A stretch of 64,000 nt of DNA, taken from assembly GCF_024699965.1 (NCBI RefSeq), contig NZ_JAJOMZ010000004.1, positions 186,001 to 250,000 of the forward strand, written 5' to 3'. Position numbers and translations under genes: made by a program. The stretch is from Flavobacterium sp. J372. GTDB lineage: Bacteria; Bacteroidota; Bacteroidia; Flavobacteriales; Flavobacteriaceae. Of the stretch, positions 37,151 through 44,700 are shown one piece after another. Under the pieces are notes generated by a model, which was not told where the DNA came from, searched no databases, and worked only from the letters and a program-made list of their open reading frames with translations. Positions within the stretch are counted from its first letter, which is position 1. The number at the start of each line of letters is the position of its first letter.

Positions 37151-37173
37151 ATTCGTAAAATTTATTTACGGAT
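37151..37173 (+). promoter_or_regulatory. Start-codon hairpin after the TPP riboswitch
   Basis: A 9-bp stem (37151-37159 with 37165-37173, one G-U pair, 5-base loop) covers the first two bases of the receptor ATG at 37172. Such a sequestering hairpin is a plausible expression platform acting on translation; no T tract for transcription control is seen in the leader. Confidence 0.5.
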
Positions 37174-39373
37174 GAAACTTTTTTTTAGAGCTGCTGAGCT
37201 GCTTAGCCACTTAGCTTTTAAACAAATTACAAAAAATTCACTATTGCTTGCCGCAGGCCTGTTTTGCCTTGGCGCAGCTGCGCAGGAACAGGACACTATC
37301 CAGAAAATGGATGAGGTGCTGGTTCAGTCTGTTCGCGCTACGGCACAGTCACCTGTTACATTCAGCAACATTACAAAGCAGGAACTTGCGCCCCGCAATC
37401 TTGGGCAGGATATCCCAATTCTCCTGAACTATTTGCCATCGGTAGTAACTACTACCGACGCCGGCAATGGCTTCGGCTACACGTACATCAGGGTGCGTGG
37501 GTCAGACGCTTCACGAATCAACGTAACCCTTAACGGTATTCCCTACAACGATGCCGAATCACAAGGAACATTTTGGGTAAACATGGGCGACTTTGCATCG
37601 TCGGTACAAAGCATACAGCTGCAACGTGGTGTAGGTACATCTACCAATGGCGCGGGCGCTTTCGGCGCCCGCCTCAACCTGTTGACAGATTCTTACGAAA
37701 CCGAAGCAGGCGGTGAGGTTTCCAATTCTTTCGGAAGCTTCAATTCGCGGAAGCATACCGTAAAGTTTACTACCGGCCTATTGGGCGATAAGTTTGAGCT
37801 TGCCGGGCGTTTATCAAACATCTATTCTGATGGTTATGTTGACAGGGCTTTCAGCGACCTAAAGTCGTATTACCTGCAGGGAACATACCTTTCGGGGGGC
37901 ACCCTGATAAAAGCGCTTGCCTTTGGCGGCACAGAAAAAACGTACCAGGCCTGGAATGGGCTTGACGCAGAAACACTGCGTAACGCCAGGCGATTTAATC
38001 CTTCAGGCGTTTACACGGATGAGGCAGGAAACACCCGCTTTTACGACAATGAAACAGATAATTACCAGCAGGACCACTACCAGCTGCACTGGAGCCAGCG
38101 CCTGAACCCGAACTGGAACACCAATGTAGCGCTGCACTACACAATCGGCAAGGGTTACTATGAAAATTACCGCGATGATGCCGACTTTGCTGATTACGGG
38201 CTCGGGCCACGGCCGGGAGAGACTAGCACTATTGGTGACCTTATCACCCAAAAATGGCTTGATAATGACTTTTACGGCACTACTTTTTCTGCTAACTATA
38301 ACAAAGGCGCATGGAACGTAAACCTTGGCGGAGCTTATAACAAGTATGAAGGGGATCACTTCGGGAATGTGATATGGTCGCAGTTTTCTCAAAGCACAAG
38401 GCCGGATGACAGGTATTATAGTGATGTAGCAACAAAAACAGATTTTAATATCTACGCTAAAGCTAATTGGCAGATAACCAAATGGTTTAATCTCTTTGCT
38501 GATATGCAGTACCGCACTGTAAACTATGAGGCTGACGGTGTGATGGCAGACCCGGTTGATGATACATTTGACTTCTTTAATCCTAAGGCTGGGGCTACTT
38601 TTACCCTGAACCAGAATAACAACATTTATGCATCCTACGCCCGCGCCAATCGTGAGCCGCGCCGCGATGATTATGAAAACGGCAGCTTTAAACCGGAAGA
38701 GCTTAATGATTTTGAGCTTGGATGGCGATACAGCGCTTCTAACGTAAAAATTAATGTAAATGGCTACTACATGCGCTATAAGAACCAACTAGTGCTTACA
38801 GGGGCTTTAAATGACGTAGGAGCGCCAATATATACTAACAGCGGCGACAGTTACAGGCTGGGTATTGAAGCTGATGCAGCAATCGCGTTAGGGAGCAGGT
38901 TCGTAATTCGTCCAAATATTTCTGTAAGCAGGAACAAGAATATTGATTTTTATTTCCAAAGGGATGGTGTGCTTCAAAACCTTGGCGAAACAAATATTGC
39001 TTTCTCACCAAGCCTTATTGCCGGCAACGTCTTTACCTACATTCCAATAAAAAACCTGCAAATATCGCTGCTTTCAAAAATTGTGGGCGACCAGTATATG
39101 GGCAATATCGACTCTCAAGGTTCTAAACTGAAAGGGTACTCGGTAAGTGACCTGAATTTATCTTATGAATTTGCCACGAAGACATTCATAAAATCCATAA
39201 CTATTTCAGGATTAGTGAATAACATCTTTGATTACCAATATGAATCAAACGGATATTTCTATACGTATGATGATGACTGGTCTGTACCCGGCTCGGTTAC
39301 AACACTTGAAGGCGCAGGTTATTACCCGCAGGCAGGTATTAATTTTCTGCTCGGCGCAACTGTGAAGTTTTAA
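37172..39373 (+). CDS. TonB-dependent outer-membrane receptor under TPP control
   Basis: A 733-residue outer-membrane transporter. A signal peptide ends about residue 37 (LGAAAQ), followed by a TonB-box-like segment (MDEVLVQSVRA), the plug domain (IRVRGSDASRINVTLNGIPYNDAESQGTFW and the VQLQRGVGTSTNGAGAFGA type segment) and a beta-barrel ending in GATVKF. TonB receptors behind TPP riboswitches are known in the Bacteroidota and are thought to import thiamine or its precursors. The gene is alone; no thiamine biosynthesis gene is in the window. Confidence 0.92.
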   Translation: MKLFFRAAELLSHLAFKQITKNSLLLAAGLFCLGAAAQEQDTIQKMDEVLVQSVRATAQSPVTFSNITKQELAPRNLGQDIPILLNYLPSVVTTTDAGNGFGYTYIRVRGSDASRINVTLNGIPYNDAESQGTFWVNMGDFASSVQSIQLQRGVGTSTNGAGAFGARLNLLTDSYETEAGGEVSNSFGSFNSRKHTVKFTTGLLGDKFELAGRLSNIYSDGYVDRAFSDLKSYYLQGTYLSGGTLIKALAFGGTEKTYQAWNGLDAETLRNARRFNPSGVYTDEAGNTRFYDNETDNYQQDHYQLHWSQRLNPNWNTNVALHYTIGKGYYENYRDDADFADYGLGPRPGETSTIGDLITQKWLDNDFYGTTFSANYNKGAWNVNLGGAYNKYEGDHFGNVIWSQFSQSTRPDDRYYSDVATKTDFNIYAKANWQITKWFNLFADMQYRTVNYEADGVMADPVDDTFDFFNPKAGATFTLNQNNNIYASYARANREPRRDDYENGSFKPEELNDFELGWRYSASNVKINVNGYYMRYKNQLVLTGALNDVGAPIYTNSGDSYRLGIEADAAIALGSRFVIRPNISVSRNKNIDFYFQRDGVLQNLGETNIAFSPSLIAGNVFTYIPIKNLQISLLSKIVGDQYMGNIDSQGSKLKGYSVSDLNLSYEFATKTFIKSITISGLVNNIFDYQYESNGYFYTYDDDWSVPGSVTTLEGAGYYPQAGINFLLGATVKF

Positions 39374-39395
39374 TTGTTTGAGTTATTTAAAAGAG

Positions 39396-39423
39396 GTCCT
39401 GCTAATTACAGCAGGACTTTTTT
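39396..39423. terminator. Bidirectional terminator after the TPP-controlled receptor
   Basis: An 8-bp stem (39396-39403 with 39410-39417) and a six-T tract on the plus strand. It lies between convergent genes. The T tract overlaps the end of the lipoprotein gene on the other strand. Confidence 0.85.
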
Positions 39424-39850
39424 AGTTTGAAACCCTGATATATGTTGGGCTCACAACGGTAACCCTGTATGGCTTTAACGGGTATTGCTTGCCAACAGCC
39501 AGCCCGGTAAAGAGGTTATATTCAGCGTCATCACAAGGGCAGATGGCGTTTATCCCGTCGATTTCCATAAATGAGCAGGTAGTGATTGGCTGATTTGGGC
39601 AGGTAGCCTCAAAAGCTGTAAAGCCCGTTCCTGTATTCATGATAATAACATCATTGATTGCACCCGGCTGATCGGCATAGACTGCATTGCCGGTAAATTG
39701 CAACGATGCATACTTATTCAGTGTCATATCTATATTCATCGAAAAATTATAATTAGGCAGGTACGGATTATTATTTCTGATATTATCATCTTTACTGCAG
39801 CCGATAAAAACAATTATGGCGAGAAACAAAACGGCAAAACACTTTTTCAT
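39422..39850 (-). CDS. Rieske-like lipoprotein lacking the histidine ligands
   Basis: A 142-residue lipoprotein (lipobox VFIGC, Cys18). The C-terminal half has the layout of a Rieske domain: FEATCPNQP, then CSF, then ICPCDDAEYNLFTGLAVGKQYPLKPYRVTV. In true Rieske proteins the two motifs are CxH and CxxH; here the histidines are replaced, so a normal [2Fe-2S] cluster is unlikely. It may have kept the fold for another role. The gene is single and convergent to the receptor. Confidence 0.7.
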   Translation of the reverse strand: MKKCFAVLFLAIIVFIGCSKDDNIRNNNPYLPNYNFSMNIDMTLNKYASLQFTGNAVYADQPGAINDVIIMNTGTGFTAFEATCPNQPITTCSFMEIDGINAICPCDDAEYNLFTGLAVGKQYPLKPYRVTVVSPTYIRVSN

Positions 39851-39929
39851 AGGTAAATTTTACACTAATAATTATGATACAAATTTAATTTAATTAACTT
39901 TGGGATGTGCATAGCACATAACATTAGAA

Positions 39930-39957
39930 TTGAATTAACATATTAATATTATCTTTG
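39930..39957 (+). promoter_or_regulatory. greA promoter
   Basis: TTG at 39930-39932, 17 bases, then TATCTTTG at 39950-39957: one of the best matches in the window to the flavobacterial promoter. The RNA would start near 39964, just before the leader hairpin. Confidence 0.85.
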
Positions 39958-39964
39958 CAGAAAG

Positions 39965-39989
39965 AAATCCCGTCCTGATGGGATTTTTT
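39965..39989 (+). terminator. Terminator-like hairpin in the greA leader
   Basis: A 7-bp stem (39965-39971 with 39980-39986), 8-base loop and a six-T run (39984-39989), between the promoter and the greA ATG at 40013. It would cut off very short RNAs unless read through, so attenuation of greA is likely. Confidence 0.7.
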
Positions 39990-40012
39990 CTATTTATATA
40001 AACGATGAAGTT

Positions 40013-40495
40013 ATGAGTACAGTATCTTACTACACAGCAGAAGGATTAAAAAAATTAAGGGACGAGCTTGAGCAGCTGAAAAGTGTAGAAAGGCCGAAAG
40101 CCTCACAGGCCATTGCCGAGGCACGCGATAAAGGAGACCTTAGCGAGAATGCAGAATATGATGCCGCAAAAGAAGCGCAGGGGCTGCTTGAACTTAAGAT
40201 TGCAAAACTGGAAGAAGTAGTTGCAAATGCCCGGCTTATAGATGAATCTCAGCTTGACCTGAGCAAAGTGCTGGTGCTTTCTACCGTAAAAATAAAGAAT
40301 CAGGCCAATGGCGCCGAGATGAAATATACCCTTGTTGCTGAAAGTGAAGCCGACCTGAAATCAGGTAAAATATCTGTGACATCACCAATAGGCAAAGGGC
40401 TTTTGGGCAAGTCAGTCGGCGAGGTTGCAGAGATAACGGTTCCAAACGGAACGCTGAAGTTTGAAGTTCTTGACATTACCCGCGACGAACACTAA
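40013..40495 (+). CDS. greA: Transcript cleavage factor GreA
   Basis: A 160-residue factor that rescues backtracked RNA polymerase. The N-terminal coiled coil (YYTAEGLKKLRDELEQLKSVERPKASQAIAEARDKGDLSENAEYDAAKEAQ; acidic tip DLSENAEYDAAKE) and the C-terminal FKBP-like globule (SPIGKGLLGKSVGEVAEI) are intact. Transcribed from its own promoter through a terminator-like leader and followed nine bases later by a HIT protein. Confidence 0.96.
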   Translation: MSTVSYYTAEGLKKLRDELEQLKSVERPKASQAIAEARDKGDLSENAEYDAAKEAQGLLELKIAKLEEVVANARLIDESQLDLSKVLVLSTVKIKNQANGAEMKYTLVAESEADLKSGKISVTSPIGKGLLGKSVGEVAEITVPNGTLKFEVLDITRDEH

Positions 40496-40504
40496 AATAC
40501 AGCG

Positions 40505-40894
40505 ATGGCTACTATTTTCACAAAAATAATCAACGGCGAAATCCCGGCTTATAAAGTTGCGGAAGACGATAACTACCTGGCATTCTTAGATGTAAACCCG
40601 AATGCTAAAGGCCATACCCTCTGTATCCCAAAGCGCGAGGTGAACAAAATTTTTGAGATGGATGAGGAAGAATACCTCGGTCTGATGAAGTTTTCACGCA
40701 AAGTTGCGATAGCGCTGGAAAAGACGGTGCCTTGCAAGCGCGTAGGCGCAGCCGTAGTAGGTTTGGAAGTACCTCACGTACACGTTCACCTTATTCCGTT
40801 GAATGAAATGGACGAGATGCGATTTGTAAACAAGGTAAAACTCGAAAAAGAAGAGTTTGAAGCGCTCGCTGAAGCCATTAACAAAAATTTATGA
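40505..40894 (+). CDS. HIT-family nucleotide hydrolase
   Basis: A 129-residue cytoplasmic protein. It has the HIT catalytic motif VPHVHVHLIP and the N-terminal IFTKIINGEIPAYKVAEDDNYLAFLD. Such proteins hydrolyse nucleoside phosphoramidates or adenylated compounds. It forms an operon with greA. Confidence 0.95.
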   Translation: MATIFTKIINGEIPAYKVAEDDNYLAFLDVNPNAKGHTLCIPKREVNKIFEMDEEEYLGLMKFSRKVAIALEKTVPCKRVGAAVVGLEVPHVHVHLIPLNEMDEMRFVNKVKLEKEEFEALAEAINKNL

Positions 40895-40896
40895 TA

Positions 40897-40927
40897 AAAA
40901 AAAAGGAAGCATCTGCTTCCTTTTTTT
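40897..40927. terminator. Bidirectional terminator between HIT and the histidine kinase
   Basis: A 10-bp stem (40901-40910 with 40915-40924), 4-base loop, with A-run on the left and T-run on the right, so it works on both strands for these convergent genes. It overlaps the stop of the kinase gene. Confidence 0.9.
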
Positions 40928-42074
40928 ATGCCTTTTTAAAGCTTGCCTGCATAATGGTACCCTTGCCTAATTCGCTGTGAGCTACCTTAATACGCCCTTT
41001 GTGATACTCCTCAACAATGCGTTTGGTAAGTGAAAGGCCCAGGCCCCATCCGCGTTTTTTTGTGGTAAAACCCGGCTCAAAAACTTTTTTAAATTGATTT
41101 TTGGCGATACCCTTGCCCGAATCAGAAACCTTCACCTGCACAAAATTACCCTTCTCTTCGATTATAATGTCAAGCCTGCCGCGGCCTTTCATGGCATCAA
41201 TGGCATTTTTTACAAGGTTTTCTATTGTCCAGCTATGCAGTTCAGGGTTTAACATTACGTTAACAGGATTTTTCGGCGCACGAAAAGTGAAATTTATTTG
41301 CTTCGAAGCACGCGATTTTAAATAGTCAAATGCCTTTTCAGTTTCAGAAACAATATCAAGTTTTTCCAAAACAGGTTCCGACCCGATTTTCGAAAAACGG
41401 TCGGCAATACTCTGCAGCCTTTTTACATCTTTTTCAATTTCGGTTACAGTGGTTTCATCAACATTGTCAGCTTTCATAATCTCAATCCATCCCAAAAGCG
41501 ATGACAGCGGTGTGCCAATCTGGTGCGCGGTCTCTTTAGCCATACCGGCCCATAGCCTGTTTTGCGAGCCCATTTTGGTAGCACGGTAAAAATTATACAC
41601 CACTGCCCCAAACAGCACAATGATCAGCAACAGCGCAACCGGGTAATACTTTAACTGGTTAAGCAGGAAAGAGTTACCGTAATAGATATATTGTTTTTCA
41701 CCTAAAAAATCTACCTCAATTGGCGGGTTCTGCCCTTTAAAGTCCTCGAGCAGCTCTTTAGCTTCTGCAGAATCCGTGGCTATATTTTCATCTATATTTT
41801 TGGTTGTGAGTATGTTGCCGGCGCCATCTGCCAGGATGATGGGTATGGTAGTATTATTTTCCTGGATGAAACGAGGAAGCTCCAAATCTTCAGTGTCACT
41901 TGTTGACTTTACGATTTTCTGTGTGGCCTGACCCCAAAGTTCCATTTTCAGGCGCTCTTCGCCCTTGAATGTCTGGAAGAGATAATAGGTATTCCAGACA
42001 ATGAGTACAACAATAAGAAAAGAAGTTATGATGATGAACCAACGCGTAAAACTTCTTTTGTCAACAATCTGCAT
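40926..42074 (-). CDS. Sensor histidine kinase
   Basis: A 382-residue inner-membrane kinase. The ATG at 42074 gives MQIVDKRSFTRW and a first membrane helix (FIIITSFLIVVLIVWNTYYLF). A periplasmic sensor of about 100 residues follows, then a second helix (YPVALLLIIVLFGAVVYNFY) and the kinase core: H-box AKETAHQIGTPLSSLLGW with His184, N-box NLVKNAIDAMKG, G-boxes VSDSGKGIAK and GWGLGLSLTKRIVEEYHKG. No response regulator is next to it. A longer start at 42203 overlaps the antitoxin-like gene and is rejected. Confidence 0.92.
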   Translation of the reverse strand: MQIVDKRSFTRWFIIITSFLIVVLIVWNTYYLFQTFKGEERLKMELWGQATQKIVKSTSDTEDLELPRFIQENNTTIPIILADGAGNILTTKNIDENIATDSAEAKELLEDFKGQNPPIEVDFLGEKQYIYYGNSFLLNQLKYYPVALLLIIVLFGAVVYNFYRATKMGSQNRLWAGMAKETAHQIGTPLSSLLGWIEIMKADNVDETTVTEIEKDVKRLQSIADRFSKIGSEPVLEKLDIVSETEKAFDYLKSRASKQINFTFRAPKNPVNVMLNPELHSWTIENLVKNAIDAMKGRGRLDIIIEEKGNFVQVKVSDSGKGIAKNQFKKVFEPGFTTKKRGWGLGLSLTKRIVEEYHKGRIKVAHSELGKGTIMQASFKKA

Positions 42075-42168
42075 AAATAAGGTTTTGAGGCTTAAAGATA
42101 GTGAAAGTTCGCTCGTTAGGAAAATAGTAGCTTTTATATTACATTTGATTTTTGCCGAAGTAATTAAG

Positions 42169-42460
42169 ATGGAAACTAAAAGGTGGAAAGAGATAAAAGA
42201 CAATGTTTACGGAGCTGAAGGGACTGAAAGGCGCGATGAACTGGAAAGGGATTTTGAAAGTTTTAAAATTGGCCTATTGCTAAAAAAAGCAAGAGAGGAT
42301 AAGAATCTGACACAATCGCAATTGGCAGATATTGTGGATAAAAAGCGTGAATATATTTCGCGTATAGAGAATAATGGCAATAACCTTACACTTAAAACGC
42401 TGTTTGATATTGTGGAGAAAAGGTTTGGGCGGGAAGGTGAAAATACAGATTGAGATTTGA
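42169..42460 (+). CDS. Orphan HigA-type antitoxin (XRE family), one frameshift
   Basis: A small DNA-binding protein, 96 residues once corrected. It has an N-terminal segment (WKEIKDNVYGAEGTERRDELERDF) and helix-turn-helix (LTQSQLADIVDKKREYISRIE), which match HigA antitoxins paired with RelE-like HigB toxins. The frame should shift near the end: one A fewer in the A4 run at 42418-42421 gives VEKGLGGKVKIQIEI, the usual C-terminus, with a stop at 42458-42460. HigB normally lies just upstream, but there is no room for it here (94 bases to the divergent kinase start). TACATTTG at 42140-42147 may be its promoter. Confidence 0.8.
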
Positions 42461-42529
42461 TAAGCACGGATTCCAAATCTGTACCATCGGGTTATTTATA
42501 CGGTTGGAATAAGTAGTAGACAGATAATA

Positions 42530-42973
42530 ATGAATAAGCTGAAGTACGTAATAATATTATTAATTTGTATTCCATTTTTAAAGTGTGGACACCACATTGA
42601 AACGCATCATATTTATTCTCCTGATGAAAAGCAATGCATAACTTTTATCGAGGGTTTTAATAGTATATACATATATAGTGGTTATATTACTACAATCCCT
42701 AATAATAATTATGTAAGAATTAAAACAGATAAAGAGTCAGAATTTGGTCAAGAATTTGTCGGATGTTGGAGAGATTCGATTTACGAATGGAAAATTATGA
42801 TTCATGAACCGATTATCCTCGAAAATAAATTAGACACAACCCGCTTTGCATTCATAAATAAATTACCAATTAATCCTCAACTAGGAATACCGCGATATGA
42901 TATTGAAGGATGCTTTAATTTCGGAACATATTATTATTCAGTTGCCCCTGAAGGAAGTGCAATTGTTAAATAA
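42530..42973 (+). CDS. AT-rich putative lipoprotein of unknown function
   Basis: A 147-residue protein with an N-terminal hydrophobic stretch and a lipobox-like FLKC at Cys19, then a His-rich start (GHHIETHHIY). Its codon use is richer in A and T than its neighbours, and it lies beside an orphan antitoxin and palindromic repeats. This suggests a recently acquired or poorly conserved gene. I do not recognise the family. Confidence 0.6.
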   Translation: MNKLKYVIILLICIPFLKCGHHIETHHIYSPDEKQCITFIEGFNSIYIYSGYITTIPNNNYVRIKTDKESEFGQEFVGCWRDSIYEWKIMIHEPIILENKLDTTRFAFINKLPINPQLGIPRYDIEGCFNFGTYYYSVAPEGSAIVK

Positions 42974-43014
42974 TTATTATTAATCCAGATTTAATTTATT
43001 AATACTCAGCTGGC

Positions 43015-43032
43015 GCGAGCGGTCACGCTCGT
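43015..43032. repeat. REP-like palindrome
   Basis: A 6-bp perfect stem, CGAGCG with CGCTCG, on a GTCA loop (43016-43031), extended by a G-U pair. The GC-rich GCGCGAGCGGTCACGCTCG sequence stands out in an AT-rich spacer and resembles REP-type palindromes scattered in Bacteroidota genomes. Confidence 0.55.
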
Positions 43033-43072
43033 TCCTAAGTAAGAATACAAAATAAAAACAGCCTCACTCTCC

Positions 43073-43148
43073 CAGCCCTGATGACAGCGGCATCCTGCTG
43101 CGGAGCTTCCGGAGCAGCAGATAGAGCGGACAGCAGGACATAGCCTGC
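43073..43148 (+). other. Structured non-coding element upstream of the flavin reductase
   Basis: A GC-rich block in the 267-base spacer. It has CAGCCCTGAT, then AGCGGCATC, a hairpin (43095-43103 with 43109-43120, CTGCTGCGG against CCG and GCAGCAG with a small bulge), then ATAGAGCGGACAGCAGG and ATAGCCTGC. The pattern of conserved blocks around a variable hairpin recalls an element common between genes in Flavobacteria, perhaps an RNA motif such as Flavo-1; I cannot confirm the name. No convincing protein is encoded on either strand. Confidence 0.45.
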
Positions 43149-43214
43149 AAAAATGCCTAAGCCAAAACTGCTGCAAAATTCCCACTTATCAACACCCACA
43201 TCCTGCCAAAAAAG

Positions 43215-43222
43215 TATCTTTG
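43215..43222 (+). promoter_or_regulatory. -7 promoter element of the flavin reductase gene
   Basis: TATCTTTG matches TAnnTTTG, 18 bases before the ATG at 43241. No TTG is found at the expected distance. Confidence 0.55.
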
Positions 43223-43240
43223 CACAAACAGCAAACAACC

Positions 43241-44122
43241 ATGCTTAGCATAGACCCAAAATCAATACCCACGCCAAAGCTGCACGCCTACCTTCAAAGT
43301 TCGGTAGGGCCGCGGCCCATAGCCTTCGCCAGCACCATAGATAAAGACGGTACACCCAACCTGTCGCCGTTCAGCTTCTTTAACGTGTTCAGCGCCAACC
43401 CGCCTATACTTATATTCTCACCATCGCGCCGTGTGCGTGACAATACTATTAAGCACACGCTCATCAACGCCGAACTAAACCGCGAGGTAGTAATAAACGT
43501 AGTGAACTACGCCCTTGTGCAGCAGGCCTCGCTCTCTAGCACCGAGTATGGCGCAGGAGTGAACGAATTTGAAAAGGCCGGGCTTACCATGCTGGCGTCG
43601 GACATAGTGAAGCCTTTCCGTGTGGCCGAGTCACCCGTGCAATTTGAATGTAAAGTGAATGAAATCATTTCACTGGGAACCGAAGGCGGCGCAGGTAACC
43701 TCATCATTTGCGAAGTGGTAAAGCTGCATATCGATGAAAGCATTCTTGACGAAAATGGGGTGATAGACCAGCATAAAATTGACCTTGTGTCGCGCCTTGG
43801 CGGCAACTGGTACAACCGCAGCAGCGAGGGCCTGTTTGAGGTGGAAAAACCGCTGACGACACTGGGAATTGGCGTTGATGCTATACCGCAACACGTAAAA
43901 GACAGCGGCATTTTCGATGGCAATGATTTAGGTAAACTTGGTAATACAGAAATGTTGCCGACTGAAGAAGAAATTGATATATTTGTAAAGAAGGACTTTG
44001 GCATTAAAGCCGTACTTAGCGCTGACGACAGCGAAAAACAGTACCGCCTGGCCAAAGAATACCTCGATAATAACGATGTGCAGAACGCCTGGAGAGTACT
44101 TCTGTCTAAAAAAGAATTTTAA
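43241..44122 (+). CDS. Flavin reductase-family protein (FMN-binding split barrel)
   Basis: A 293-residue cytoplasmic flavoprotein. It has the split-barrel segments LQSSVGPRPIAFASTIDKDGTPNLSPFSFFNVFSANPPIL, typical of FMN-binding flavin reductase-like proteins, and LVSRLGGNWYNR near residue 205. The C-terminal part is an extension found in the Bacteroidota family. The ATG at 43241 is favoured over an upstream start by the promoter position. The reaction partner is unknown. Confidence 0.88.
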   Translation: MLSIDPKSIPTPKLHAYLQSSVGPRPIAFASTIDKDGTPNLSPFSFFNVFSANPPILIFSPSRRVRDNTIKHTLINAELNREVVINVVNYALVQQASLSSTEYGAGVNEFEKAGLTMLASDIVKPFRVAESPVQFECKVNEIISLGTEGGAGNLIICEVVKLHIDESILDENGVIDQHKIDLVSRLGGNWYNRSSEGLFEVEKPLTTLGIGVDAIPQHVKDSGIFDGNDLGKLGNTEMLPTEEEIDIFVKKDFGIKAVLSADDSEKQYRLAKEYLDNNDVQNAWRVLLSKKEF

Positions 44123-44168
44123 TTATTAACGATAGCTGCCCGCAGTGGCAGAAAATACACAAACAATT

Positions 44169-44603
44169 ATGGAAGTATCAGGAAGGATCAAGATGATCGA
44201 TGAGACTAAGGCATTTGGTGCAAACGGTTTCAGGAAAAGGGAAATGGTGGTAACTACCGATGAACAGTACCCACAGCACATCATGATAGAGTTTACGCAG
44301 GACAAGTGTGACCTGCTGAACAATTACCAGATAGGCGAACCGGTAAAGGTAAGCATCAACCTGCGTGGCCGCGAGTGGGTAAACCCGCAGGGCGAAACCA
44401 AGTACTTCAACTCGATACAAGGGTGGAGAATTGAGCGTGCACAAACTGATGCTCCGCAACAGGGCTACCAGCAGCAATCGCAATACCAGCAGCCGCAGCA
44501 GGGCTACCAGCAGCAACAATCACAGGCGCCGGTACAGCAGCGCGATTCTTTCGAGCCTGCAACAAATTACCGCGAAGAAGAGCATGACGATTTGCCATTC
44601 TAG
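44169..44603 (+). CDS. DUF3127-domain protein with Gln-rich tail
   Basis: A 144-residue protein. Residues 1-92 form a DUF3127 domain (MEVSGRIKMID, then REMVVTTDEQYPQHIMIEF and VSINLRGREW), an OB-like fold recalling single-stranded DNA-binding proteins. The remainder is a Gln/Tyr-rich repeat (QQGYQQ units) ending in an acidic EEEHDDLPF, which is like the SSB C-terminal peptide DDDLPF. This suggests a DNA-binding or SSB-like role, inferred from form only. ATG at 44169 is preferred over the GTG 24 bases upstream. Confidence 0.85.
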   Translation: MEVSGRIKMIDETKAFGANGFRKREMVVTTDEQYPQHIMIEFTQDKCDLLNNYQIGEPVKVSINLRGREWVNPQGETKYFNSIQGWRIERAQTDAPQQGYQQQSQYQQPQQGYQQQQSQAPVQQRDSFEPATNYREEEHDDLPF

Positions 44604-44636
44604 GAAAATAACAAATTCCAAAATCAAATAACAAAG

Positions 44637-44670
44637 AACCCCGGATATGTCCTATTCGGGGTTTTGTTTT
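44637..44670 (+). terminator. Terminator after the DUF3127 gene
   Basis: A 7-bp stem (44637-44643 with 44657-44663), 13-base loop and a T-rich tract (44662-44670). Confidence 0.75.
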
Positions 44671-44700
44671 ATTTATATATTTGGCGCAAAACCAATTGCA

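Noticed and set aside
38003..38788. 261-codon reverse ORF inside the TPP-controlled receptor
   Set aside because: It lies wholly opposite a clear TonB receptor barrel, has no recognised domain and no promoter; it is a shadow frame.
42075..42203. 43-residue N-terminal extension of the histidine kinase
   Set aside because: The ATG at 42074 gives the usual short cytoplasmic start before the first helix; the extension overlaps the HigA-type gene.
43035..43238. 67-codon reverse ORF in the spacer before the flavin reductase
   Set aside because: It coincides with the GC-rich structured element and has no promoter or similarity.
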